From: Marinilabilia sp. UBA5340
GTDB taxonomy: Bacteria; Bacteroidota; Bacteroidia; Bacteroidales; Marinilabiliaceae
Reading direction: 5' to 3'
Assembly: GCA_002411085.1 (NCBI GenBank)
Contig: DHQK01000053.1
Location: 1-13,304 of the forward strand
DNA: 13,304 nt
The notes beneath the pieces are model-generated. The model searched no databases and was not told the DNA's origin. It was given only the letters and a program-made list of their open reading frames with translations. Of the stretch, positions 1 to 8,085 are shown piece by piece. The first letter of the stretch is position 1, and each line of letters opens with the position of its first letter. The position numbers were made by a program, and so were the translations under genes.

Positions 1-15
1 GGGACTCGTTTCATT

Positions 16-40
16 TGAAATAGGCTACTCAACTATTTCA
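16..40. repeat. 8-bp inverted repeat upstream of uvrB
   Basis: TGAAATAG at 16-23 is the exact reverse complement of CTATTTCA at 33-40, with a 9-base spacer. It ends 55 bases before the uvrB ATG. It could be a regulator half-site pair or the end of an upstream transcript. It is not followed directly by a T run, which weakens the terminator reading. The upstream gene is outside the window, so this cannot be settled here. Confidence 0.4.
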
Positions 41-95
41 CTGTGTTAGAAAACTTTTTATTCTATTTTTTAACAGTCTCTAAATCGATTTGTGG

Positions 96-2129
96 ATGGA
101 TTTTAAGATTATATCAGATTTTCAGCCGACAGGGGATCAGCCAGAGGCGATCAGACAGCTTGTAGAAGGAGTGAACAGCGGAAGTCCCTATCAAACATTG
201 TTGGGAGTGACCGGATCCGGGAAGACTTTTACCATTGCCAATGTTATTGAGAAAGTGCAGAAGCCTACCCTTATTCTCAGCCACAACAAAACATTGGCTG
301 CTCAGTTATACGGAGAGTTTAAGAGTTTCTTTCCTGAAAATGCCGTGGAATACTTTGTTTCGTATTATGACTATTACCAGCCAGAGGCTTATATTCCTGT
401 TTCTGATACGTACATTGAAAAAGATCTTTCCATCAACGACGAAATTGAAAAACTCAGATTAAGTGCCACTTCGGCACTTCTGTCCGGTCGACGTGATGTT
501 ATTGTGGTATCATCTGTATCGTGTTTGTATGGTATTGGTAATCCTGAGGATTTTCATGCCAATGTGATCTCATTGGAACTTGGCCAGGATATCGGACGAA
601 ATAAGTTTTTACGTCATTTGGTGGAGGCGCTTTATTCCAGAAATGAGGTCGAGTTTGATCGAGGAAACTTCAGAGTTAAAGGGGATACGGTAGAGATTTT
701 TCTCGCCTATGCTGATCATGCATGCCGGGTCATTTTTTGGGGAGATGAAATTGAGGCTATTGAGACTTTTGATCCGATAAATAATATTACCCTGTCATCT
801 GTTGATAAGATTCTGATATATCCTGCTAATATTTTTGTAACTACTAAAGAACGAATCCATCAAGCTATCAGAATGATCCAGGATGATCTGGTGAAACAGG
901 TTGAGTATTTTCGGGAAATAGGAAAGCCATTGGAGGCTAAAAGGCTGGATGAGAGGGTGAATTATGATCTTGAAATGATCAGAGAATTGGGGCATTGTCC
1001 GGGAATCGAGAATTACAGCCGCTATTTCGATGGACGTGCCGAAGGAACAAGGCCTTTCTGCCTGCTTGATTATTTCCCCAATGACTTTTTGACCGTAGTA
1101 GATGAAAGCCACGTTACGCTTCCGCAGATCAGAGCTATGTACGGAGGAGACTACAGTCGAAAGCAGAATCTGGTGGAGTATGGATTTCGCCTTCCTGCAG
1201 CGATGGATAACCGGCCTTTGAAGTTTGATGAGTTTGAAAATATTACCAATCAGTCCATTTTTGTAAGTGCAACTCCTGCTGACTATGAAATGGAGAAGAG
1301 TGAGGGTGTTGTGGTTGAGCAGGTTATCAGGCCGACGGGTTTGCTTGATCCGATTATTGATGTCAGGCCCAGTCTCAATCAGATTGATGACTTGCTGGAA
1401 GAAATCAGGAATAGAGTTCAAATTGACGAGCGGGTTTTAGTTACAACATTAACCAAAAGGATGGCTGAGGAATTAACCAAATACCTTCAGAATTTGAGTA
1501 TAAAAACAGAATATATTCATTCTGATGTGGATACACTTGATCGGGTTAAAATCATGGAGTATCTTCGTAACGGTGAAATAGATGTGCTGGTTGGAGTTAA
1601 CCTTTTGCGTGAAGGGCTGGATTTACCTGAGGTGTCTCTGGTTGCCATTCTGGATGCAGACAAAGAAGGCTTTTTGAGATCCACCCGGTCATTGACCCAG
1701 ACCGCCGGCCGTGCAGCCCGCAACCTGAATGGTCTGGTTATTATGTATGCTGACTCTGTTACCAAATCGATGCAGGAGACCATTGATGCTACCAATTATC
1801 GCAGAGAAAAACAGTTGAGTTACAATGAAAAAAATGGGATAACTCCTGCTGCCATCATAAAAAAGCGTTCCAGCGCATTTGGAACTGAAGAAAAGGTGGA
1901 GAAACCGACTCCCGTAGCGCATGCCTATTCAGGGCCTGAAGACCAGGGGGTGGATGTAGCCGCAGATCCTGTTCTTTCTTACATGTCGCCTGAAAAACTG
2001 GAGAAAACCATAGCACAAACTAAAAAGGCTATGCAACAGGCTGCAAAAGAACTTGACTTTATTCAGGCAGCCCAATATCGTGACGAAATGTTCAGGTTGG
2101 AGAAACTACTTAAAAAGAAGCAGAAGTAA
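96..2129 (+). CDS. uvrB: UvrABC excinuclease subunit B
   Basis: UvrB is the damage-verifying, ATP-dependent helicase subunit of cytoplasmic nucleotide excision repair. It is loaded by UvrA and recruits UvrC for the dual incision. Visible in the protein (677 aa from this ATG, the usual family length) are the Walker A motif GVTGSGKT at residues 37-44, the aromatic beta-hairpin region around YYDYYQPEAYI (about 90-100) that inserts between DNA strands, the Walker B/DEAD-type DESH at 336-339, helicase motif VI QTAGRAARN at 535-543, and a C-terminal UVR coiled-coil motif over roughly the last 43 residues that contacts UvrA or UvrC. An in-frame TTG lies six bases upstream at 90. I prefer the ATG because family members begin almost directly with the F-x-PxGDQP segment. 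There is no clear Shine-Dalgarno sequence. The gene stands alone; uvrA and uvrC are not in the window. Identification is secure; only the start is open. Confidence 0.98.
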   Translation: MDFKIISDFQPTGDQPEAIRQLVEGVNSGSPYQTLLGVTGSGKTFTIANVIEKVQKPTLILSHNKTLAAQLYGEFKSFFPENAVEYFVSYYDYYQPEAYIPVSDTYIEKDLSINDEIEKLRLSATSALLSGRRDVIVVSSVSCLYGIGNPEDFHANVISLELGQDIGRNKFLRHLVEALYSRNEVEFDRGNFRVKGDTVEIFLAYADHACRVIFWGDEIEAIETFDPINNITLSSVDKILIYPANIFVTTKERIHQAIRMIQDDLVKQVEYFREIGKPLEAKRLDERVNYDLEMIRELGHCPGIENYSRYFDGRAEGTRPFCLLDYFPNDFLTVVDESHVTLPQIRAMYGGDYSRKQNLVEYGFRLPAAMDNRPLKFDEFENITNQSIFVSATPADYEMEKSEGVVVEQVIRPTGLLDPIIDVRPSLNQIDDLLEEIRNRVQIDERVLVTTLTKRMAEELTKYLQNLSIKTEYIHSDVDTLDRVKIMEYLRNGEIDVLVGVNLLREGLDLPEVSLVAILDADKEGFLRSTRSLTQTAGRAARNLNGLVIMYADSVTKSMQETIDATNYRREKQLSYNEKNGITPAAIIKKRSSAFGTEEKVEKPTPVAHAYSGPEDQGVDVAADPVLSYMSPEKLEKTIAQTKKAMQQAAKELDFIQAAQYRDEMFRLEKLLKKKQK

Positions 2130-2200
2130 TTGCATTAGTATTTTGTTAAATTATATGAATGAGGAAAGTTAAATAAGTTTCTCAAGGATTTTGAAAAATA

Positions 2201-2233
2201 AAAAGCATCGCTATTTAACAAAGCGATGCTTTT
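2201..2233. terminator. Bidirectional terminator between uvrB and the barrel gene
   Basis: AAAAGCATCGC at 2201-2211 pairs perfectly with GCGATGCTTTT at 2223-2233, an 11-bp stem with an 11-base loop. The A-run on one side and T-run on the other give a U tract in either direction. It sits 72 bases after the uvrB stop and 32 bases beyond the stop of the convergent outer-membrane gene, so it probably ends both transcripts. Confidence 0.85.
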
Positions 2234-2264
2234 ATAGAATTATATCTTAAGTGTAGTTTCTTTA

Positions 2265-3110
2265 TTAAAAGAAAAGGAATCTCTTGTTGTTTCGTCTGGC
2301 AGGCGACCTGCGGGATTTTGATCTGTAATAGTTTCTTGTTTTCAGGTAACTTTTACGATTAAATCTAGGATCATTGCCAATTTTGCTGTCCTGGATAACA
2401 AAAGTAACACCCACAAGAAAGTTGTAATAGAAATCATTTCCTGACGTTTGTACCGGATTGATTTCATTTATCCAGTCATCTCCGGCATACCATACATCAT
2501 GCACATCCATTTTGTCGGTAAAAGGCATGGCCCCAGTAGCTTCAACATTGATGCTGATTAAAGGGTTGATCCAAATAGAAGCACCACCACCAAAAGATAC
2601 CAAAGGGGCAATTTCGGAAGCCGAACGCCATTCCTCATCTTCAACTCCTCCGCCAATTTCTCCCCAGTATTCAGTGGCGCTATAATAGACAAGCCCTACG
2701 TTTAAATGTGCATAAGGCTGAAGTGTTCTTTGGCGGAAATAGCCCAGGATATGGTTGAGTGGGCGATAAGTTCCACCTACAGTAAATTCACCATAAATAT
2801 TGTTGAAATAAGCATATTCCAAACCACTCTCAGGAAACACCTGAGTTCCTTTCATTTGTCCGGCAATGATCTGGGTGCGAGCGGAGAACATCTCATTTAT
2901 TTCACGGTCAGCAACACCTCCGAAGGAGAAACTCCCTCTGGACTCATCTACCAGGTCACCAAAAAACATATTGTAACCACCTTTGGCAGTGACACTCATA
3001 CCTTCCAAGATGTTGAAATCCCCTTTTCTACGTCGTTGGGCATCGCTATTTCCCGGCAGGAGGAATGCTATAACTAATATTAATATGGAAAATTTTGCGC
3101 TTTTATGCAT
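2265..3110 (-). CDS. Uncharacterised outer-membrane beta-barrel protein
   Basis: I do not recognise a named family. The 281-aa protein opens with a signal peptide: basic MHKSAK, then a hydrophobic stretch at about residues 7-19, and a likely cleavage after SDA at 24 that leaves an N-terminal Gln, common in Bacteroidota exported proteins. The mature part shows alternating, aromatic- and Gly-rich short strands (about 38-50, 60-85, 105-117, 130-145, 168-192, 226-240), the pattern of a small eight-stranded-type outer-membrane barrel. The last strand-like segment is YNFLVGVTFVIQ (229-240). A strongly basic tail of 41 residues follows, with 14 Lys/Arg and ending in RFLFF, unusual because barrels commonly stop at the last strand. 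The gene lies 289 bases downstream of the acyl-CoA synthetase gene on the same strand, too far for a tight operon. No exact TAnnTTTG was found upstream. The barrel call is inferred from pattern; the function is unknown. Confidence 0.8.
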   Translation of the reverse strand: MHKSAKFSILILVIAFLLPGNSDAQRRRKGDFNILEGMSVTAKGGYNMFFGDLVDESRGSFSFGGVADREINEMFSARTQIIAGQMKGTQVFPESGLEYAYFNNIYGEFTVGGTYRPLNHILGYFRQRTLQPYAHLNVGLVYYSATEYWGEIGGGVEDEEWRSASEIAPLVSFGGGASIWINPLISINVEATGAMPFTDKMDVHDVWYAGDDWINEINPVQTSGNDFYYNFLVGVTFVIQDSKIGNDPRFNRKSYLKTRNYYRSKSRRSPARRNNKRFLFF

Positions 3111-3283
3111 GAACAGTATAAGTTAATGTGTCTTAAACCGACTGTAAAAATGGGAAAAACTTTACTAATACAAAAACTGCATACGTGTGTTTGTGGTTAA
3201 AGTTGACATTTTATTGGCTCTTTTTTTACAAAATGCATAAAATGTTATTTTATCGGTCGTATTATTTCCACATAAAAATCAAC

Positions 3284-3305
3284 AAAAACGGGACTTATGA
3301 ACCCG
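3284..3305 (-). terminator. Possible weak terminator after the acyl-CoA synthetase gene
   Basis: Read on the minus strand, CGGG (3305-3302) pairs with CCCG (3292-3289) around a 9-base loop and is followed at once by five T residues (3288-3284). The stem is only four GC pairs, so this is marginal. It lies about 95 bases past the acyl-CoA synthetase stop and upstream of the barrel gene, where a terminator or attenuator would fit. Confidence 0.3.
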
Positions 3306-3388
3306 GATAATGATAATTGAATGGAAAAGTAATAAATTTTCCTGAATTCCGGTATTTATTTTTACTTTAAAAAACACTTCCACTTGAA

Positions 3389-3406
3389 AACGTATAATAT
3401 TACGTT
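3389..3406. repeat. Inverted repeat overlapping the acyl-CoA synthetase stop codon
   Basis: AACGTA at 3389-3394 is the reverse complement of TACGTT at 3401-3406, with a 6-base AT spacer. The right arm covers the minus-strand TAA stop at 3402-3400. On the minus strand the hairpin is followed by two further Ts beyond the stem, so it could act as a weak 3' end or mRNA-stabilising structure. AT-rich dyads of this size also arise by chance. Confidence 0.3.
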
Positions 3407-5307
3407 AAATATTTCTCAAGGTTACTTCTGTTTCGAGGCGACACAAATTCCTTTCCAGCAGAAGTATATAGATAGTTTATCTCTTCTGAGAAATGTTCTT
3501 CTACTTTTCGTCGAACCACTTTCATGGTACTGTTTAGTAGTTTGTTGGATTCCGTGAAGGGCTCCGGAAGTACCATGCTTGCAGCCGGAAGCCAGCGGAG
3601 AGGAAACATATTTTCCAGTTTTCCCCCCTTTTTGAATTGTCCCAATTGTTCGTAAATGGCCTGTAATACCTGATTGCTTTTTTCCTCTGAAGTAAGATCA
3701 TCATCAAGTTCTCTAAGAAATTGATTGACCTTTTCTTTATTGGGTACGATGAGACCAATGGTATAAGGATTCTGATTGTTGTGTAATACAAACTGGTCGA
3801 TTAACGGACAGTGATCAATGATTGCTTCTTCAATGCCCTCTGGACTGTATTTTTCACCATCAGAGCCTATAAGGAGACTTTTAAAGCGTCCTAATACATA
3901 TAAATATCCTTCAGCATCTATATAACCCAGATCACCGGTATATAACCAACCGTCCTTAATAGTTTCTTTCGTTGCCTTCTCGTTTTTCCAGTATCCCAGC
4001 ATTATATTCTCTCCTTTTACCACAATCTCTCCTGATATTCCTGCGGGTAATTCTTCGCCTTCCTGATTGCAGATTTTTACTTGCAGGTCTTGCAATATTG
4101 GACCGGAGGAGCCTAATTTATGGTGATTGGGGGTGTTGGCAGAAATTATAGGGGCTGCCTCGCTAAGTCCGTAACCCTGATACATTGGAATGCCCAATGC
4201 ATAGAAGAAACGCTGCAAGTCAATATCGAGAAGGGCTCCGCCACCAATAAAAAACTGAAGATTGCCGCCAAATCGAGTGCGGATGGTTTTGAACAGAATG
4301 CGGTCAAAAAGGGTATAAAGAGGAGCTGTAATTTTCTTTAATCCCCGGCCTTTGTCGTTACCTTTGCCATTATACCATATCGCATATTTCATTGCAGTTT
4401 GAAAAAGTGCTGAAACAAATTTGCCTTTGGAAGCAATTCCTTTTTCAATGTTTTTTCTGAAATTTTTGGCCATGGCAGGCACACTCATCAAAACGTGGGG
4501 CTGAATTTCAAGAATGTTATTGGAGAAGTTCTTTAGTGTTTCTATTTGATTTTTGCCGCTTTCAACAGATGCGATGGAAGCTCCTTTGTACATAAATGCA
4601 TATAATGCAGCTGTGTGGGCAAAGGCATGATCCCAGGGCAGCACTACAAGGGTTCTGAAATGGGCGGGAATGTCGATGAAACTAAAGGCTTGCTCCACAT
4701 TGGCCGTGTAGTTACGGTGTGACAACATGATTCCCTTGGGTTGGGCTGTAGTTCCAGAGGTGTAGGAGATGTTTGCTATGTCACTGAAATGAACTGTTTT
4801 TTTTCTTTCTTCAACTATTTGGGGATTTTTCTCAAGCAAATCCTTCCCTTTCAGTAACAGCTCGCTATAAAGGAATTCGTTCTCTTCTAAAACGTCAACA
4901 GAATCAAGGACTATAACCCTTTCAACTTTTGTGAGTTCCTTTTTTATCTGACGTATTTTGGGTAATTGGTTTCCGGACACAATGATAACCTTTGTATCGG
5001 AATGAACCAGCCTGAAAATTAAATCCTGATCGGCTTCAAGCTTGGTGCTTAATGGAACATTCACTGCCCCGCAATAAAGAATGGCTAATTCAGCAATAAG
5101 CCATTGGTTGCGGCCTTCCGATAAAAGAGCCAATCGGTCTCCTTTTTCTATTCCTATGTTGATGAGTCCTGCTGTCAGCTCAATGACCTGTTTTTGAGTC
5201 TCTTTATAGTTGGTTGGCTGAAACCTTCCATCTTTCTTTTCCCAAAGAAGTGGATGATCGCCGTACCTGTTTACTTTTTCTTCAAAATAGTCAATTATAC
5301 TAATCAT
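3400..5307 (-). CDS. Long-chain acyl-CoA synthetase (AMP-forming)
   Basis: This ANL-superfamily adenylating enzyme activates a fatty acid with ATP to acyl-AMP and then forms acyl-CoA, feeding beta-oxidation or lipid synthesis. In the 635-aa protein the phosphate-binding loop YTSGTTAQPKG is at 182-192, the A5 motif YQGYGLSEAAP at 376-386, the A7 motif YTGDLG at 456-461, and the hinge-type segment GRFKSLLIGSDGEKYSP at 473-489. A Lys in the C-terminal stretch NSTMKVVRR (about 593-600) matches the usual catalytic-lysine position. About 35 residues follow that stretch. There is no signal peptide, so it is cytoplasmic or membrane-associated. The length and the tyrosine-containing A5 motif fit the long-chain (FadD/FAA-like) class rather than acetyl-CoA synthetases, but chain length cannot be read from sequence. 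It is transcribed divergently from the secreted TPR gene, with no beta-oxidation gene nearby. The enzyme class is firm; the substrate is inferred. Confidence 0.93.
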   Translation of the reverse strand: MISIIDYFEEKVNRYGDHPLLWEKKDGRFQPTNYKETQKQVIELTAGLINIGIEKGDRLALLSEGRNQWLIAELAILYCGAVNVPLSTKLEADQDLIFRLVHSDTKVIIVSGNQLPKIRQIKKELTKVERVIVLDSVDVLEENEFLYSELLLKGKDLLEKNPQIVEERKKTVHFSDIANISYTSGTTAQPKGIMLSHRNYTANVEQAFSFIDIPAHFRTLVVLPWDHAFAHTAALYAFMYKGASIASVESGKNQIETLKNFSNNILEIQPHVLMSVPAMAKNFRKNIEKGIASKGKFVSALFQTAMKYAIWYNGKGNDKGRGLKKITAPLYTLFDRILFKTIRTRFGGNLQFFIGGGALLDIDLQRFFYALGIPMYQGYGLSEAAPIISANTPNHHKLGSSGPILQDLQVKICNQEGEELPAGISGEIVVKGENIMLGYWKNEKATKETIKDGWLYTGDLGYIDAEGYLYVLGRFKSLLIGSDGEKYSPEGIEEAIIDHCPLIDQFVLHNNQNPYTIGLIVPNKEKVNQFLRELDDDLTSEEKSNQVLQAIYEQLGQFKKGGKLENMFPLRWLPAASMVLPEPFTESNKLLNSTMKVVRRKVEEHFSEEINYLYTSAGKEFVSPRNRSNLEKYLT

Positions 5308-5331
5308 AGTTTGAATGTTTGTCTATATATA

Positions 5332-5339
5332 CAAATGTA
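5332..5339 (-). promoter_or_regulatory. Candidate -7 element for the acyl-CoA synthetase gene
   Basis: The minus strand reads TACATTTG, an exact match to the Bacteroidota -7 consensus TAnnTTTG, with 24 bases between it and the start codon. No clear TTTG is present 19-21 bases further upstream, so the -33 half is missing or degenerate. The position and exact match make it a reasonable but unproven promoter. Confidence 0.4.
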
Positions 5340-5504
5340 GAAAAACTATTTTATTTAAGTGTTCGTCTTCGTACAGGCATTATTTCATTTCGTACAAATT
5401 TCTATTATTGATGTACTTGTTAATTTATTGAAATGCAGTTCTTTGTGGGGTGTGGCAAAATACTTGATATTATTAATTCAGATTATATTTCAGTGTTAAC
5501 CAAG

Positions 5505-5526
5505 CCTGATTTATGCATGAATCAGG
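5505..5526. promoter_or_regulatory. 22-bp palindrome upstream of the TPR gene
   Basis: CCTGATT at 5505-5511 and AATCAGG at 5520-5526 are exact reverse complements. The central eight bases TATGCATG are themselves palindromic except for one T/G position, which would be a G-U wobble in RNA. The whole 22 bases is therefore a near-perfect dyad, ending 20 bases before the TPR gene ATG in the divergent spacer. As DNA it could be an operator for a dimeric regulator; as RNA it would be a 5'-leader hairpin. No T run follows, so it is not a typical terminator. A weak -7-like TATATTTC lies just upstream at 5484-5491, which would place the dyad in the early leader. Confidence 0.55.
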
Positions 5527-5546
5527 TCAAATAAAACCAGATAGAA

Positions 5547-6896
5547 ATGAGTGTTTCTAAAAAAGTGTTTTCCGGATGGCTATTGTTTTTTTTCTTTCTT
5601 GGAATTTCTTCACCAGGCGGAGCCTCAGTACTCCGGTCTGAAGAGGACAGTTTGGCGTGTCTTCAGGAATTGTCTGTTGCCTCTCTCGCTCTGGAGAAGG
5701 AAATGTACAAACAAGCCTTAACTTCATGGAGATCTTTGTTTTTTAATTGTCCGGATGTAAGTGTCCGTATTTATTCTGATGGTGTCAAACTCTGGCATCA
5801 TCAAATTGGTGCCGCTGTGAACGAGGAAGACCGCCAGGCTGCTATTGATACCCTATTGATGGTTTATGATCAACGTAATACTTATTTTGGTGATCATGAA
5901 AAGTATTCATCCGGGTGGATTTGTGGTAGAAAGGGAATGGAGATTCTGCGCTACAGAAGGGGAAATCTGAAGTATCTGCATGAAGCTTACAAGTGTTTTG
6001 AGGATAGCTATAACCTTATGGGCGATAAAACTGAGCCCGCTGTTCTTGTAGCATGGATGGAAAGTGCCAGGGTCCTTCAGGAAAAGGGAATAATTACCGG
6101 AATAAATTTTTTACGCGATTTCATAAAAATATACGAGCACACCGGAAGCGATGCCTTTAAAAAGTATTACGGAAGTGCAATCGCTTCAAAAGTGAACAAC
6201 GCATTGACCACTATTTTTGAGAAAGCAGGAATTCAAAACTGTCAGGTATATGAGGAGGCTATAGGAGGATTGGAATTTGTAAAGCAGTTTAGCGGGCAGG
6301 AAATTGCTGTATACCTTGAGGTGTTGAAAATGGGCGGATGCGATGATTCTGAAATTTATGCCTCTTTGTTGGAACAGGAATATGAAGTCAATCCATCATC
6401 CAAAGCTGCGGGAAATCTGGCCCGGCTTTTTATACGGCAGGAACGCTTTTCCAGGGCTGTTGAATTTTATACGAATGCAATTGATGTCAGTGAAAATGAT
6501 AGCATGAAGGCCGTTTTTTATTATGAATTGGCTGTATTGCAAGATGCCCACTTTGGGAAAAAGGTGCAGGCAACTCAACTGGCAAAAAAAGCTTCTCTGT
6601 TGTTACCGGAATGGGGTAAACCTCATTTGTTGCTCGGGAGTATTTATGCAAGAGCTTCTGATCAAATTGAAGGAGACGAAATTGCAAAAAATGCTGTTTA
6701 CTGGGCCGCAGTGGATCAGTTTATGGTTGCCATGCAAAAAGACAGTATCTGCAAAAATGAAGCGATGGAACAGATTGAAATTTTTTCTCAATACTTCCCG
6801 GACAAACAGACCTGTTTCTTTTATGGTCTGGAGAAGGGAGAGGAGTTTGTTGTTGGGGAGTGGATAAATGAGTCAACTATAGTCAGATATCGATAA
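5547..6896 (+). CDS. Secreted TPR-repeat protein, function unknown
   Basis: The 449-aa protein begins with a signal peptide: MSVSKK, a very hydrophobic core at about residues 7-20 containing FFFFL, and a likely cleavage near GGA-S at 26/27. There is no lipobox Cys right after the core, so it is probably periplasmic rather than a lipoprotein. The rest is mostly alpha-helical. TPR-like helix pairs are clearest at about 285-315 (SSKAAGNLARLFIRQERFSRA), 320-352 and 357-400. The C-terminal segment from YWAAVDQF (385-392) to GEWINESTIVR (437-447) resembles the tail I recall from a Bacteroidales TPR family without known function. Eight cysteines (38, 68, 126, 150, 232, 265, 402, 423) would all be in the mature chain, allowing disulfides. 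The start ATG is preceded by an A-rich leader, and a hairpin follows the stop. It could be a scaffold in envelope biogenesis, but nothing in the neighbourhood supports a specific role. Confidence 0.85.
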   Translation: MSVSKKVFSGWLLFFFFLGISSPGGASVLRSEEDSLACLQELSVASLALEKEMYKQALTSWRSLFFNCPDVSVRIYSDGVKLWHHQIGAAVNEEDRQAAIDTLLMVYDQRNTYFGDHEKYSSGWICGRKGMEILRYRRGNLKYLHEAYKCFEDSYNLMGDKTEPAVLVAWMESARVLQEKGIITGINFLRDFIKIYEHTGSDAFKKYYGSAIASKVNNALTTIFEKAGIQNCQVYEEAIGGLEFVKQFSGQEIAVYLEVLKMGGCDDSEIYASLLEQEYEVNPSSKAAGNLARLFIRQERFSRAVEFYTNAIDVSENDSMKAVFYYELAVLQDAHFGKKVQATQLAKKASLLLPEWGKPHLLLGSIYARASDQIEGDEIAKNAVYWAAVDQFMVAMQKDSICKNEAMEQIEIFSQYFPDKQTCFFYGLEKGEEFVVGEWINESTIVRYR

Positions 6897-6917
6897 TTGT
6901 TCTTTGGGTGGATTGTG

Positions 6918-6954
6918 AAAACGGGCCGGATCTTTATGATCGGCCCGTTTTTTT
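6918..6954. terminator. Terminator between the TPR gene and galM
   Basis: AAAACGGGCCG at 6918-6928 pairs with CGGCCCGTTTT at 6941-6951, extended inside by ATC/GAT after one bulged G. Seven Ts run from 6948 to 6954. This is a strong intrinsic terminator for the TPR gene, 22 bases after its stop. It lies immediately beyond the galM stop (6956-6958); with four Ts on the minus-strand side it could also serve galM. Confidence 0.9.
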
Positions 6955-6955
6955 A

Positions 6956-8005
6956 TTATTTCGTATCGAATTTGAAAACCGTTGTATGATTGTAAGGCTT
7001 TTCTGGTGTTACAATGCATGAAGGAAATGAGGGATGATTTGGTGAGTCAGGAAAATACTGGGTTTCGAAACAAAATCCTCCAAACCTTTCGAAATTTCGC
7101 TCTGAATTTTTGTATGTACCATCCAGGTGATATCCGGAATAAAACTGCATCCCAGGCATTGTCGTAAATACTTCCAAAGTACGTCCCGATTCATTCTCCC
7201 GGGCAATGGCAGCACGTCTCAGATCTCCTTCTTCACCATTGACCACAAGGTTGTGGTCGTAGGCATCCTGAGGGAGGTGATTCAGTCGTTCACCAATCTT
7301 ATGAAATTCTCTGAAATCGAAAGGGGTGTCTTTGGTTGAGATAATATCTCCAATAGGAATGTCATCTTTTTTGGGAGTATACTCATCTGCCATAATCATT
7401 ACTTCATGATTCAAGATGTTGGTATCCTTTCCACTTAGATTGAAATAACTGTGGTTCGTGAGATTTACCGGGGTTGCCGCGTCACTTTTTGCATTGTAGT
7501 CAATGATAAGTTCATTTTCGTTACTAAGAAAAAAACGCACCTCTACTTCAAGGTTTCCGGGATATCCTTCATCATTGTCAGGACTATTCAGGCTCATAAT
7601 TAAGACCTGCCCGGCATCGGTGTCTTCAATTTTCGGTTCCCAAATCCGGGAGTGAAAACCGGTAGGGCCTCCGTGTAGGTGGTTGTTGCCGTTATTCACT
7701 TTTAACTTATATTTTTTCCCGTTGAGATCAAAATGACCTTTGGCAATTCTGTTGGCAAAACGACCAACCGTAGCCCCAAAGAATACGCAATTTCCAAGAT
7801 ATTGGTTGGAAATATATTCCATCGGGTCATCAAATCCCAGTACAATATTGGCCAATTCACCATTCTTGTCCTTTGTTTCAAGCCTGGTTATGGTTGCCCC
7901 GATATTTGTGATTTGTATGGTGGTTCCACTGTCGTTTTTTATTTCAAATAACTTAACGGATTTATTCCGGGCGTTATTGGATACATTGAGTTCTTTGATA
8001 TTCAT
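6956..8005 (-). CDS. galM: Aldose 1-epimerase (galactose mutarotase)
   Basis: The enzyme interconverts the alpha and beta anomers of aldohexoses such as glucose and galactose, normally feeding galactokinase. The 349-aa protein has the family signatures: FGATVGRFANRI (76-87), NGNNHLHGG (105-113), NLTNHSYFNL (181-190) with the catalytic acid His185, AYDHN (248-252) with the substrate-binding Asp250, and FETQYFPDSPNHPSFPS (313-329) with the catalytic base Glu314. Length is typical and no signal peptide is present, so it should be cytoplasmic. No galK, galT or sugar transporter is adjacent, so the gene is an orphan and its physiological sugar cannot be inferred from context. The protein starts at an ATG with an A/T-rich leader. 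A TACATTTG element and a hairpin lie about 80-120 bases upstream and may control it. Confidence 0.96.
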   Translation of the reverse strand: MNIKELNVSNNARNKSVKLFEIKNDSGTTIQITNIGATITRLETKDKNGELANIVLGFDDPMEYISNQYLGNCVFFGATVGRFANRIAKGHFDLNGKKYKLKVNNGNNHLHGGPTGFHSRIWEPKIEDTDAGQVLIMSLNSPDNDEGYPGNLEVEVRFFLSNENELIIDYNAKSDAATPVNLTNHSYFNLSGKDTNILNHEVMIMADEYTPKKDDIPIGDIISTKDTPFDFREFHKIGERLNHLPQDAYDHNLVVNGEEGDLRRAAIARENESGRTLEVFTTMPGMQFYSGYHLDGTYKNSERNFERFGGFCFETQYFPDSPNHPSFPSCIVTPEKPYNHTTVFKFDTK

Positions 8006-8085
8006 TTTTAAAGGTTTAGTGTGCTTTAATAATTTATTTAAGCCTTATATGAAAACAGTGCGTTTTTGATCGTGATACAGTGTAA

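Noticed and set aside
90..95. TTG upstream start for uvrB, adding two residues
   Set aside because: The ATG at 96 gives the normal UvrB N-terminus, and ATG is far more likely than TTG without a Shine-Dalgarno sequence to favour it.
795..1421. 208-codon open frame on the minus strand inside uvrB
   Set aside because: It lies fully within a well-conserved uvrB region, has no credible start context and encodes no recognisable domain; it is a shadow of the sense gene.
3237..3253. ATAAAAT/ATTTTAT inverted repeat with a 3-base loop upstream of the barrel gene
   Set aside because: The arms contain only A and T in an AT-rich spacer, so the structure would be weak and is expected by chance.
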